Source: an uncultured Bacteroidota bacterium
GTDB lineage: Bacteria; Bacteroidota; Bacteroidia; Bacteroidales; F082
Length of the DNA: 61,632 nt
Reading direction: 5' to 3'
NCBI GenBank assembly: GCA_903891085.1
Contig: CAITDJ010000095.1
Coordinates: forward strand, 1-61,632
Shown here: positions 45,573 to 54,924 of the stretch, piece by piece
How positions within the stretch are numbered: the first letter of the stretch is position 1
Layout: each line of letters starts with the position of its first letter
The notes under the pieces: model-generated
What the model was told of the DNA's origin: nothing
Seen by the model: only the letters and a program-made list of their open reading frames with translations
Database searches by the model: none
Position numbers and translations under genes: made by a program

Positions 45573-48389
45573 ATGATCAAAAAAGTATGCTTCCTTCTGT
45601 TTATGCTACTTTCAGTTTCACAATTGAAATCCCAGTATTTTATCACTGGTCAGGATCCGGCATCAGTAAAATGGAAACAACTAAATACGGACTATTTTAG
45701 GGTAATTTTTCCGGAAGGAAATTATTTCGACGCACAACTACTTGCCAATCTGCTGGATACTACATACAAAGCAAGTTTGTTCGAATTGAATGCAACTCTG
45801 GTTAAAATAGATGTTGTATTGCATACACAAAGCACCATTTCAAATGCAATGGTGGGATGGGCACCAAAACGGGTTGAATTTTTTCACACCCCTCCGCAAG
45901 ACGGTTATGCACAGGAATGGTACAAACAACTTGCTTCGCACGAACTGCGACATATTGCTCAGATTAATAAAATGAACTCGGGATTTGGCCGTGTTGTTTC
46001 AACCATTTTCGGACAACAGGGAACAATAGCGCTGCTCGGATTATTTGTTCCTAACTGGTTTATCGAAGGCGATGCTGTAGCGAATGAAACCGCCATGAGC
46101 CAAAGCGGACGTGGACGGCAATCATTATTTGAAGCCGGATTAAGGGCGCAACTGATTCAAAAAGGATATTATGTTTATGACAAGGCCTATTTTGGTTCAT
46201 ACAAAGATTACACCCCCAATCCTTACGAATTGGGATATTTTATTGTTGCACACAACCGTGTAAAATATGGTGCTATGGTCTGGGAAAAGCCGCTTGATTA
46301 TACTGCACGTAAACCTTTTTTGCTCTTTCCTTTTTCATTGGGGCTCAAAAAGTCAACCGGATTTGAAAAAAATGTGATGTACAAAGAAACCATGTTCGAT
46401 TTATATGATCGCTGGAAAAAGGAATATGATTCGGTCACACGTACAGATAATGAACGACTTACATCAAATAATAAATACTTCAACAATTACCGGTTTCCAC
46501 AAGTGCTCTCCGATAGCAGCATTGTTGCTATTAAAAGTTCGATGGATGATCAAACAAGAATTGTGCAACTGAAAAATGGAATAGAAACGCTGCTATTTAC
46601 ACCAGGTTCTATATACACACATAGTTTATCGGCCAACGAAAATTTGGTTGTCTGGAATGAGTTTCAGTCCGATCCGCGATGGACAAACCGGGACTATTCA
46701 GTGATAAAAATGGGGGATATTATAAGTGGTGAAATAACGCAACTTACTTTTAAAAGTAAATTATTTGCCCCTGTCCTATCACCCGATAATTTGAAAATAG
46801 TTGCTTCACAAACAGATACTTACGGCAAACATTCCATTATTGTGCTGCAATCGGAAACTGCCGAAACACTTTTTTCATTTCAAAGTGATTCGCTGTTTTT
46901 TCAATTGCCACACTGGCATCCCAACAACCATGATGTGGTTGCAGTGGTGGTGGGACAACAAGGCAAATCGCTCATCAAGATAAATACAATCAGCGGTGAA
47001 CACCGGTTTTTGATTCCATTCACCTTTGACGACATTGCCATTTCGGCAGTTTCCGAAACACAGCTACTTTTCTCGGCACCCTATTCAGGCATCAGTAATA
47101 TCTTTGCTTTAAGTTTCGAAACAGGTGAAATACAACAACTTACATCATCAGACTTTGGTGCCACAGATGCTACTTTCGATGCAACAAACCGGTTGATCTT
47201 TGCTGATTATGACGCCAATGGTTTTTTCCTGGCACGCATGGAGACTTCTCAATTTCTGAACAAAAAAATCAGCAATTCTCATAAAACAGAAAACTATTTA
47301 GCAGATCAACTCAGCAAAATGAGTCCCTTTTCAATTGATGGAATTCATACTTCGAAAAAGATGTATCCCGTGAAGGAATATCACAAAATCTGCCATTTGT
47401 TCAATATTCATAGTTGGGCACCCGTTTATATTGACGGGCTGAGTCAGACCGGAGGCATCGGGGCCAGCATACTTTCACAAAATACCCTCGGAACGATGGT
47501 TGCCCAATTAGGGTATCAGTATGATGAGAATGAACATACAGGCAAAACATCCTTCAATATCGAATATTACGGTTTGTATCCGGTAATTGGTGGAGGCATC
47601 AGCCACGGCATGCGGCGCGGTAAAACAATACACGAAAACGAGTTGTACGAGTTGAAATGGATGGAGACTGAAATCAATACCGAAATTAAACTGCCACTCA
47701 ATTTCACGCGAGACAGATGGATCAGGGGATTTCAACCACGAATCGGGTATCGGTTAATTAATAAAAATATGGATCCATCTGTCGGGTTAGATTTCAAATA
47801 TAATCAGACCCAATCACTCACCTACGATCTCTATTACTACAACCACGCCCGCACTTCTTTGCGTGACCTGTATCCACGCTGGGGACAAACTTACCAGTTT
47901 ATGTTTCGCCACTCACCCTTTGACGCCACGCCATCTCAGCAAACCATGCTTGGAGTTAGCTTGTATTTTCCGGGCTTCGTTAGGCACCATGGATTGAAGC
48001 TTTTTGCAGGCAGGCAATGGTACAATGAAGGGAATTATAGTTTTTCGGGATCACTTAGTGTTCCACGTGGTTATACTGACATTTTTTACAGCGGAGCGCT
48101 TTCTCTCCGCGCTGATTATGTTTTTCCGATCTTGTATCCCGACCTGGATATTCCGACTGTCCTTTATCTGAACCGGATCCGTGGCGGTTTCTTCTCCGAT
48201 TTTATGTATCTTGAACATTATTATCCAACTTCAACATTAAGTTCAGCTGGCATCGAAATATACAGCGACTGGCACTTTTTCAACTGGCCTGCACCTATAA
48301 ATATCGGAATGCGTATCAGTCATACCTTCGAAGATGAAATGTGGGTTCCGGAGTTCATTTTCGGGATAAATTTCTCGTCACTTTACTAA
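45573..48389 (+). CDS. Predicted gluzincin metalloprotease fused to propeller and outer-membrane barrel
   Basis: 938 aa with a signal peptide (about 1-20). The N-terminal domain (about 25-270) resembles peptidase MA-like gluzincins: zinc motif HELRH at 123-127 and a candidate third ligand Glu165 in NWFIEGDAVA, 38 residues on. A TolB/WD40-like propeller (about 300-590) follows, with repeats such as LFAPVLSPDNLKIVASQ. The C-terminal region (about 600-938) consists of amphipathic strands with aromatic ends, finishing EFIFGINFSSLY, typical of an outer-membrane barrel. It would place a protease and a propeller at the cell surface or in the periplasm. Substrate unknown. It is 14 bases behind the RluA-type gene, so co-transcription is likely. 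Confidence 0.8.
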   Translation: MIKKVCFLLFMLLSVSQLKSQYFITGQDPASVKWKQLNTDYFRVIFPEGNYFDAQLLANLLDTTYKASLFELNATLVKIDVVLHTQSTISNAMVGWAPKRVEFFHTPPQDGYAQEWYKQLASHELRHIAQINKMNSGFGRVVSTIFGQQGTIALLGLFVPNWFIEGDAVANETAMSQSGRGRQSLFEAGLRAQLIQKGYYVYDKAYFGSYKDYTPNPYELGYFIVAHNRVKYGAMVWEKPLDYTARKPFLLFPFSLGLKKSTGFEKNVMYKETMFDLYDRWKKEYDSVTRTDNERLTSNNKYFNNYRFPQVLSDSSIVAIKSSMDDQTRIVQLKNGIETLLFTPGSIYTHSLSANENLVVWNEFQSDPRWTNRDYSVIKMGDIISGEITQLTFKSKLFAPVLSPDNLKIVASQTDTYGKHSIIVLQSETAETLFSFQSDSLFFQLPHWHPNNHDVVAVVVGQQGKSLIKINTISGEHRFLIPFTFDDIAISAVSETQLLFSAPYSGISNIFALSFETGEIQQLTSSDFGATDATFDATNRLIFADYDANGFFLARMETSQFLNKKISNSHKTENYLADQLSKMSPFSIDGIHTSKKMYPVKEYHKICHLFNIHSWAPVYIDGLSQTGGIGASILSQNTLGTMVAQLGYQYDENEHTGKTSFNIEYYGLYPVIGGGISHGMRRGKTIHENELYELKWMETEINTEIKLPLNFTRDRWIRGFQPRIGYRLINKNMDPSVGLDFKYNQTQSLTYDLYYYNHARTSLRDLYPRWGQTYQFMFRHSPFDATPSQQTMLGVSLYFPGFVRHHGLKLFAGRQWYNEGNYSFSGSLSVPRGYTDIFYSGALSLRADYVFPILYPDLDIPTVLYLNRIRGGFFSDFMYLEHYYPTSTLSSAGIEIYSDWHFFNWPAPINIGMRISHTFEDEMWVPEFIFGINFSSLY

Positions 48390-48536
48390 ACACTGTGGTT
48401 GAATTGTTAACTGCGGAGGCATGGTATCCGGAATATCTTCGTGTCCTTCTGGATTTCCAATACACCCGAGGATATTTTTTCGGAAAATATTATTCGTAAT
48501 TTTACATCAAAATACCCTGCATTTAACTTTCGAATT

Positions 48537-48998
48537 ATGAAGAGTCGTGTCCTATACCTGCCGTCAGAACTGGAAGAAATTATTTTGAAATGTGAACATT
48601 GCAATGTTGCCATGATTGATACCAAAGGCAAGCCTTATCTTGTGCCGATGAATTTCGGATATCAAGACAAAGTTTTGTTTCTTCATTCGGGCCCTGAAGG
48701 AAAAAAATTAGAAATTCTGCATCAGCATCCCGAAGTTTGTGTTTCATTCAGCGCCGATCACGTATTACGCTACCAGGACAAAAGTGTTGGTTGTAGCTAT
48801 TCGATGAAATACAGGTCGGTTTTATTGCATGGAAAGGTGACTTTTATCACCGATTTCAAAGAGAAAGAGGATGCCTTGCATATTATCATGAAGCATTATA
48901 AATCTGAAGGTTATCGTTTCAGCGAACCGGCGGTGAAAAATGTTTCTGTATTTAAAGTTGTCGCGACGCACACCGAAGGCAGGGTGTATGGTTATTAA
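48537..48998 (+). CDS. NimA-like pyridoxamine 5'-phosphate oxidase-family flavoprotein
   Basis: 153-residue protein starting at MKSRVLYLPSE; the upstream in-frame ATG would add 32 atypical residues. FMN-binding split-barrel fold with CNVAMIDTKGKPYLVPMNFGY (about 20-40), LFLHSGPEGKKLEIL and the later VCVSFSADHVL, matching the family that includes the nitroimidazole-resistance protein NimA. Most chromosomal members have unknown redox substrates; drug resistance should not be assumed. It lies between the metalloprotease gene and gldF with moderate gaps. Confidence 0.88.
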   Translation: MKSRVLYLPSELEEIILKCEHCNVAMIDTKGKPYLVPMNFGYQDKVLFLHSGPEGKKLEILHQHPEVCVSFSADHVLRYQDKSVGCSYSMKYRSVLLHGKVTFITDFKEKEDALHIIMKHYKSEGYRFSEPAVKNVSVFKVVATHTEGRVYGY

Positions 48999-49098
48999 TT
49001 TCTGAATAAGTATTCACGAATTACAGTCACATCTTTAACACAATTTGGCATTTTTCTTACCTTCAACTTTCGCAGAAAAACCCTACTTTTGCGCAAAT

Positions 49099-49848
49099 AT
49101 GTTTGTTATTTCACCTATGATCGCACTATTCAGGAAAGAAATAAGTAGTTTTCTCAGTTCCCTCACCGGATATCTCGTCATTGCAGTTTTTTTGCTGATA
49201 AACGGCATGTTCCTTTGGGTGTTTTCGACTGAGTTTAACATCCTCGATTTTGGCTACGCCAATCTCGATGGGTTGTTTGTGTTGGCTCCCTTTGTTTTTT
49301 TGTTTTTGGTACCGGCAATCACCATGCGCTCTTTTGCCGACGAACAAAAAAGTGGCACTATCGAGATGTTATTGACTAAACCTATCACTGATTTACAGAT
49401 TATTACGGCAAAATATCTATCTAGTCTTTCGTTGGTAATATTTTCGTTACTACCAACATTGATCTATTACTTCACTGTTTATCAGTTAGGCCTTCCAAAA
49501 GGAAACCTCGACACCGGAGGAATCATAGGATCATATATCGGTTTGTTTTTTCTGGGAGCTGCATTCACAGCGATTGGAATTTTCAGCAGTTCTATCACCG
49601 ATAATCAAATTCTGTCGTTCATATTGGCTGTTATCATCAGTGGATTCATGTATCTTGGTTTCGAATTAATATTTTCATTTTCGTTGTTCGGTCCTTTTGA
49701 TCTGTTTATCAAACAAATGGGTATATCATCACACTATAGCTCGATCAGCCGTGGCGTAATTGACACGCGTGATATTTTGTATTTCCTTAGTCTGATTGCT
49801 TTGTTTTTAAGTTTCACCAAACTCGCACTGGCTAGCAGAAGATGGTAG
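49099..49848 (+). CDS. gldF: GldF-type ABC permease
   Basis: Membrane subunit of the GldA-GldF-GldG transporter-like complex associated with gliding motility, also present in many non-gliding Bacteroidota. 249 aa with six hydrophobic segments. The start chosen is the ATG giving MFVISPMIALFRKE; an ATG six codons later (MIALFRKEISSF) is equally plausible, while the longer frame begins at a TTG. Motifs are RKEISSFLSSLTGYLVIAVF and TMRSFADEQKSGTIEMLLTKPI, the standard ABC-2 coupling loop. The next gene starts seven bases before its stop. Confidence 0.88.
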   Translation: MFVISPMIALFRKEISSFLSSLTGYLVIAVFLLINGMFLWVFSTEFNILDFGYANLDGLFVLAPFVFLFLVPAITMRSFADEQKSGTIEMLLTKPITDLQIITAKYLSSLSLVIFSLLPTLIYYFTVYQLGLPKGNLDTGGIIGSYIGLFFLGAAFTAIGIFSSSITDNQILSFILAVIISGFMYLGFELIFSFSLFGPFDLFIKQMGISSHYSSISRGVIDTRDILYFLSLIALFLSFTKLALASRRW

Positions 49849-51605
49849 ATAAAAATAAAACCACCATTCAGGTTCGGTCGCACCGACAGCGAAACACAGC
49901 ATTGACGCAGTTCATGATTGTGTTGGTCATCATTGTAGTGTTGAATTTTATCGGAAGTTTCGTTTTCACACGTTTCGATCTTACATCCGAAAAACGATTC
50001 ACGTTGTCACCCGCTACCAAAGAAATACTTCTTGATCTGAACGATTATGTGACTTTTCGGGTGTACCTCGAAGGCGAATTTCCGGCAGGCTTTAAAAACC
50101 TTCGCCGCGAAACAAAAGAAATGCTTGATGAATTCAGGGCCTACAGCAACTATATCAACTACGAATTCATCAATCCCTCCGAATCGCCCAATAAAGCTGA
50201 ACGAGATGAAACATTCAAGTTATTGATCGACCGTGGTTTAACACCCACCGATTTGCAGGTAAGAACCAATGAGGGTACCCAACAGAAAGTAATTTTCCCC
50301 GGAGCCCTGGTTATGTACCGCGACAAAGAACTGGCAGTAGATTTACTTGAAAACCAGATCAATACTCCACCAGAGATGGCATTGAACAATTCAGTTCAAA
50401 ACCTCGAATTCAAGCTGGCTGATGTAATAAAGAAATTGTCACAACTTCAAAAACCTTCCATTGCTTTCATTCAGGGCCATGGTGAATTGACCGAGAATGA
50501 CCTGTTCGACATTACGAAAACCCTGCAAAAAAATTACCGCGTCGAACGTATAGAGATTGCCGGACAAGTGAGCGCACTCATACGTCGTTCCGATCCTGAT
50601 GCGCAGGGAAATATTCGGGTGTTGACAAATTTCGACGCCATTGTGATTGCCAAACCCACCACACTTTTCGATGAAAAGGACAAATTTCTTATCGATCAGT
50701 ACATTATGTATGGTGGCAGCGTTCTTTGGCTGATTGATCCTGTTGTCGCTTCGATGGATAGTTTACAGATGAACGAATCAACAGTTGGTATCAGCCGCGA
50801 TTTAAACCTTGATGATCAGCTGTTTAATTATGGCGTGCGCCTGAATAAATCCCTTGTGCTTGACCTGAATGCAGCCTCAATACCCTTACGCACCGGTCAG
50901 GTGGGTGGTCAGGCACAAATTGAATTTTTTAAATGGCAATATTTCCCATTGCTCACCGAGGCTTCCCAGCATCCCATTTCACGCAACATCAACGCCATAA
51001 AAGCAGAATTTGCGAGTCCTGTTGATACAGTTGGCGTGAAAGGAATCCGAAAAACAGCCTTGTTGCAAACATCTGATTATTCGCGGATTGTGCCAACACC
51101 AGCACTGATAACTCTGGCCATGCTTCGCGAAAAAGCTGATACAAGAACATATAACAAACCAGGCCAACATATTGCCTGGCTGCTCGAAGGCAGTTTCGAA
51201 TCACTTTACAAAAACAGAATAAACCCACAGATAGCCGAAAGCAAGGAAGTTGCTTTCAGGCAAACAGGATCACCTGCGGCAATGATTGTGGTTGCCGATG
51301 GTGATATTATCCGCAATCAGTTCCATGTACCACAGGGTTATCCGCTACCTCTCGGATTTGATCAGTATACACGCCAAACATACGGGAACAAAGATTTTAT
51401 TCTCAATGCCATCAACTACCTTACTGATGGATCCGGCTTGATCAGCATCCGTTCGAGAGAATTAAAAATCAGATTGTTAGATGGCAATAAAGTGGGAGAC
51501 AGCCGTATTGTCTGGCAAATTGTCAACACAGTATTACCTGTAGTTATTGTGATCCTATTCGGGATCATCCTTGCCTACCTCAGAAAGAAACGCTACTCAA
51601 AATAA
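49842..51605 (+). CDS. gldG: GldG-type ABC-associated membrane protein
   Basis: 587 aa with one membrane helix near each end (about 24-46 and 562-582) and a large periplasmic ABC_transp_aux domain. Recognisable features are FTRFDLTSEKRFTLSP after the first helix, the repeated IAFIQGHGELTENDL, and DQYIMYGGSVLWLIDPV. In Flavobacterium johnsoniae, GldG works with GldF and GldA. The ATPase GldA is not in this window, as in many genomes where it is unlinked. Its start overlaps gldF by seven bases and the DUF4340 gene follows 15 bases after its stop. Confidence 0.9.
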   Translation: MVDKNKTTIQVRSHRQRNTALTQFMIVLVIIVVLNFIGSFVFTRFDLTSEKRFTLSPATKEILLDLNDYVTFRVYLEGEFPAGFKNLRRETKEMLDEFRAYSNYINYEFINPSESPNKAERDETFKLLIDRGLTPTDLQVRTNEGTQQKVIFPGALVMYRDKELAVDLLENQINTPPEMALNNSVQNLEFKLADVIKKLSQLQKPSIAFIQGHGELTENDLFDITKTLQKNYRVERIEIAGQVSALIRRSDPDAQGNIRVLTNFDAIVIAKPTTLFDEKDKFLIDQYIMYGGSVLWLIDPVVASMDSLQMNESTVGISRDLNLDDQLFNYGVRLNKSLVLDLNAASIPLRTGQVGGQAQIEFFKWQYFPLLTEASQHPISRNINAIKAEFASPVDTVGVKGIRKTALLQTSDYSRIVPTPALITLAMLREKADTRTYNKPGQHIAWLLEGSFESLYKNRINPQIAESKEVAFRQTGSPAAMIVVADGDIIRNQFHVPQGYPLPLGFDQYTRQTYGNKDFILNAINYLTDGSGLISIRSRELKIRLLDGNKVGDSRIVWQIVNTVLPVVIVILFGIILAYLRKKRYSK

Positions 51606-51620
51606 CGACCCGCATTGCGT

Positions 51621-52679
51621 ATGAAAAAAAATCGCCTGGCACTCATTCTCACATTTGGACTGGTTTTTATTGCTGTCCTGATGTTTATATTTAATCGTAA
51701 TAATTCAACCTTAAATAGTAAAGAATCAGATTTTGCCGTTGATGACACAGCCATTATCAGCAAGATTTTTATTGCTAACCTCGATTCGAGTCAGATTTTA
51801 TTGGAAAGAGGACCCGATGGATGGAGGTTGAATAAAAAATATCTTGCTCAACAGGCTAAAGTGGATCAGCTACTGAGCACCATGAAAAAAATAAGGGTGC
51901 GCGGACCTGTTTCGAAAGCCAGTCACGATAACGTAATCAGGCGGATGTCGGCCATCGGCATAAAAGTTGAAGTGTATCAGACCGCTCCACGAATCACGCT
52001 TTTTGGTAAATTCAATTGGTTTCCACACGAAAAACGCACCAAGGTATATTTTGTTGGTGATGTTACCCAGGATAATATGGGAACGTATATGTTGTTAGAT
52101 GGTGCTAAACAGGCATTTATTATGGCCATTCCGGGGTTCAGGGGTTTTGTTGCAACACGATACTCACCCATTGAAGATGAATGGCGCGACCATTCCGTTT
52201 TCAGAAAAAGATTGGGTGAGATCAAATCAATTCAGGTGGAATTCAGCGAGGAACCCAATATGGCTTACCGGCTCGATTGTATCGAAAAAAACAATTACCG
52301 TATCACCCGTCTGGCCGACAATCATATTCTTCAACAATTCGATACACTCAAAGTACTGAATTTTCTGACTTCATTTAGTGATGTGCGTTTTGAATCCCTG
52401 CTCACCAATAATATGCCGGTCGTCAAACGCGATTCGATCATTGCTTCACCATTTCTGCACCGGATTATTCTTGTAGATAACAATAACGACTCAAGCATTG
52501 TGAAAACCTTTATCAAAAAGAAATTTGCCGAACACCTCGATATTGCCGATAAACTCGTTCCTGTAGATCTTGATCGTATGTATGGATTAGTGAACAATGA
52601 CAAGGATTTTGTTCTCTTGCAAAGTTATAGCTTCGATAAGGTACTCCGACCTGTGAGTTATTTTGAAAAGAAAGAATGA
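51621..52679 (+). CDS. DUF4340 domain protein
   Basis: 352-residue membrane-anchored protein, start at the ATG (an in-frame TTG lies two codons earlier). One N-terminal helix (about 6-25) and an extracytoplasmic DUF4340 region: IISKIFIANLDSSQILLERGPDGWRLNKKY (about 45-74) and RDHSVFRKRLGEIKSIQVEF. DUF4340 proteins commonly follow GldG-like ABC_transp_aux proteins across bacteria, so this is the third subunit of the same envelope complex; its biochemical role is unknown. The 3' end is followed by a convergent lipoprotein gene 33 bases away. Confidence 0.88.
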   Translation: MKKNRLALILTFGLVFIAVLMFIFNRNNSTLNSKESDFAVDDTAIISKIFIANLDSSQILLERGPDGWRLNKKYLAQQAKVDQLLSTMKKIRVRGPVSKASHDNVIRRMSAIGIKVEVYQTAPRITLFGKFNWFPHEKRTKVYFVGDVTQDNMGTYMLLDGAKQAFIMAIPGFRGFVATRYSPIEDEWRDHSVFRKRLGEIKSIQVEFSEEPNMAYRLDCIEKNNYRITRLADNHILQQFDTLKVLNFLTSFSDVRFESLLTNNMPVVKRDSIIASPFLHRIILVDNNNDSSIVKTFIKKKFAEHLDIADKLVPVDLDRMYGLVNNDKDFVLLQSYSFDKVLRPVSYFEKKE

Positions 52680-52712
52680 TAGGTAAGCTGGAAGTCGGGA
52701 GTTTACCAGTAA

Positions 52713-53129
52713 CTAAGGGATTACAGTAACCTTTTTGGAAATCAGATTATTAATGCCCGGATTCACGATTTCGATCGTATAAACCCCGATTGAATCTGTC
52801 GGAAGATCGAGTGTCATCCCATTTAACATAGGTAGATTTTCGGTGCACTCGATGTTTTCTCCAACCTTTCTTTTACCAATCACTGTCACAGTCTGTGTGT
52901 GTGCTTTACCGCTGATAATATAGCGGCTGAAGCTGCTGCACCCGTTGCTGCCGATGATTCCGAAAAATCCAATCGTTATCTTATTACCCACGGCAACATT
53001 GTCATTGACCTGAATGCTATCCACTTTAATAATATATTCTTCGGTTTGGATCGATTTTTCCTTCGAACATGAGGTTGAAATAAGCAGTATCAACAATAGG
53101 TTGCTGATAATTATGAGGAATGGTTTCAT
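52713..53129 (-). CDS. Small uncharacterised lipoprotein
   Basis: 138-residue lipoprotein with lipobox ISTSC (Cys21). The mature part alternates beta strands (YIIKVDSIQVNDNVAVGNKITIGFFG and SIGVYTIEIVNPG) as in an Ig-like fold, with two further cysteines (IGSNGCSS and ENIECTENLP) that might form a disulfide. I do not recognise the family. It lies between DUF4340 and gdhA; a terminator-like hairpin after gdhA separates it from that gene. Confidence 0.72.
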   Translation of the reverse strand: MKPFLIIISNLLLILLISTSCSKEKSIQTEEYIIKVDSIQVNDNVAVGNKITIGFFGIIGSNGCSSFSRYIISGKAHTQTVTVIGKRKVGENIECTENLPMLNGMTLDLPTDSIGVYTIEIVNPGINNLISKKVTVIP

Positions 53130-53199
53130 TTAAATATATTTTACCTCAAAAGTATTCAAAAATGATGCCATTTTCGTCCTTTCGGGAAGGGAATTTCAT

Positions 53200-53232
53200 A
53201 AAAAAAGCCGCCCCAATTCAAGGGCAGCTTTT
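53200..53232 (-). terminator. Rho-independent terminator of gdhA
   Basis: On the minus strand: stem AAAGCTGCCC and GGGGCGGCTTT around a short loop, followed by a T tract, 20 bases after the gdhA stop. A strong intrinsic terminator. Confidence 0.85.
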
Positions 53233-53251
53233 CAATTTCGAACGAAAACTA

Positions 53252-54604
53252 TTATACGAGTCCCTGTGCAAGCATCGCGTCGGCAACCTTTACAAAACCA
53301 CCGATATTGGCTCCATTGACATAATTAATAAATCCATCAGGCTGTGTACCATATTTAACACATGTGTTGTGGATATCAATCATAATCTGATGTAAACGGG
53401 AGTCAACTTCTTCGCGTGTCCATGACAAACGCAATGAGTTTTGGCTCATTTCGAGTCCTGAGGTAGCAACACCACCAGCATTGGCAGCTTTACCAGGACC
53501 GTAGAGAATTTTACTATGGATATAAACGTCAACGGCTTCAGGTGTCGAAGGCATATTTGCACCTTCAGAAACAACGAAACAACCATTTTTAACCAACAAT
53601 TTAGCTTCATCTTCGTTGATTTCGTTTTGGGTTGCACATGGCATAGCCACATCACACTTTACACCCCATGGACGTTCACCTTCAACAAAACTACCACCGA
53701 ATTTAGCCACATATTCAGCAATACGGCCACGTTTTACATTTTTCAACTGCATGATCCAGGCTAATTTCACTGCATCAATACCATTTGGATCATAAATATA
53801 TCCACTTGAATCGCTGAGTGTTACAACTTTACCACCTAATTGGGTAACTTTTTCAGTGGCATATTGGGCAACATTACCCGAACCTGAAATGGCAACAACT
53901 TTACCTTTAAAGCTCTGACCACGGGTTTTCAACATTTCTTCAGCAAAATAGGTTGCACCATAACCAGTTGCTTCAGGACGGATAAGTGATCCACCCCATT
54001 CGATGCCTTTACCTGTTAAAACGCCGGTAAATTCATTGCGGAGGCGTTTGTATTGTCCGAACATAAAACCAATTTCACGACCACCAACACCTATATCACC
54101 TGCAGGAACGTCGGTGTTTGGTCCGATATGACGGAACAATTCACTCATAAAGCTTTGGCAAAAGCGCATCACTTCATTGTCTGATTTTCCTTTTGGATCG
54201 AAATCGGTACCACCTTTACCACCGCCCATTGGCAATGTTGTGAGTGAGTTTTTCAACACTTGTTCGAAAGCAAGGAATTTCAAAATTCCAAGGTTTACGG
54301 TTGGGTGAAAACGCAATCCTCCCTTGTATGGTCCAATGGCGCTGTTCATCTCGATACGGAAACCTTTGTTGATTTGCACTTCACCTTTGTCATCCAACCA
54401 TGGAACACGGAATAGGATTGTTCTTTCAGGCTCAACCATGCGCTCCAGAATTTTCGCTTCGCTGTATTGCGGATGTTCTTCGATGTAAGGAAGCAATGAG
54501 CTTACTACTTCATGAACAGCCTGATGAAATTCGATTTCACTTGGATTTTTGGCAATCACTTTTGCCATGAAATCGTTTAATTTTTTTTCGGTAACGTTTG
54601 CCAT
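53252..54604 (-). CDS. gdhA: NADP-specific glutamate dehydrogenase
   Basis: Ammonium assimilation: 2-oxoglutarate + NH4+ + NADPH to glutamate. 450 aa, hexameric GdhA class. Motifs are GPYKGGLRFHP (about 93-103), PMGGGKGGTDFDPKGKS (about 124-140, substrate-binding Lys), RPEATGYG and the dinucleotide fold VAISGSGNVAQYATEK (about 237-252). The length and the GGGKGG motif point to the NADP-dependent biosynthetic form. It is monocistronic, with a clear -7 box upstream and an intrinsic terminator downstream. Codon choice is smoother than that of its neighbours, as expected for a highly expressed gene. Confidence 0.96.
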   Translation of the reverse strand: MANVTEKKLNDFMAKVIAKNPSEIEFHQAVHEVVSSLLPYIEEHPQYSEAKILERMVEPERTILFRVPWLDDKGEVQINKGFRIEMNSAIGPYKGGLRFHPTVNLGILKFLAFEQVLKNSLTTLPMGGGKGGTDFDPKGKSDNEVMRFCQSFMSELFRHIGPNTDVPAGDIGVGGREIGFMFGQYKRLRNEFTGVLTGKGIEWGGSLIRPEATGYGATYFAEEMLKTRGQSFKGKVVAISGSGNVAQYATEKVTQLGGKVVTLSDSSGYIYDPNGIDAVKLAWIMQLKNVKRGRIAEYVAKFGGSFVEGERPWGVKCDVAMPCATQNEINEDEAKLLVKNGCFVVSEGANMPSTPEAVDVYIHSKILYGPGKAANAGGVATSGLEMSQNSLRLSWTREEVDSRLHQIMIDIHNTCVKYGTQPDGFINYVNGANIGGFVKVADAMLAQGLV

Positions 54605-54646
54605 ACTATTTTTTTTTGAGTATTAATAATGAATTTTTTTAACATT

Positions 54647-54680
54647 CAAACTTACTGAGAAAGATCATTCGGCTTTCAAA
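54647..54680 (-). promoter_or_regulatory. gdhA promoter (TTTG-N22-TAAGTTTG)
   Basis: Minus-strand TAAGTTTG at 54647-54654 with TTTG at 54677-54680, spacing 22. The gdhA ATG lies 42 bases beyond the -7 box. Confidence 0.7.
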
Positions 54681-54843
54681 AACAGCCCGAGATTGGGCAG
54701 ATTGCGGATAGGTTTCAGTGAATCACGTAGCAGGCGATGGTGAAAAGCGGAGTGATTTGTCTGAAAACACGGACCATTATCACTTCCGTTTTCTCATTGA
54801 GAATTTTGGCCGCAACCCCTGTTAACAATATCCGCTAAATTCA

Positions 54844-54851
54844 TAACTTTG
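54844..54851 (+). promoter_or_regulatory. -7 box (TAACTTTG) before peptidase gene
   Basis: An exact TAnnTTTG match, 73 bases before the ATG of the S51 peptidase. The -33 element is not clear. Confidence 0.45.
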
Positions 54852-54924
54852 ACAAATAGTATTTCGGACGGCTCACGCAGTTATTATGTCATTTATTTTA
54901 ATACTTTGATTTATAATTTTTTAT

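Larger units (their letters stand above)
54605..54924. other. Divergent promoter region gdhA / cyanophycinase-like gene
   Basis: 320 bases holding the promoters of both divergent genes: TAAGTTTG on the minus strand (54647-54654) for gdhA and TAACTTTG on the plus strand (54844-54851) for the peptidase. Nothing coding is evident in between. Confidence 0.6.

Noticed and set aside
48537..48998. Nitroimidazole resistance gene nim
   Set aside because: Same superfamily, but chromosomal homologues are common and no resistance context is present; kept as NimA-like only.
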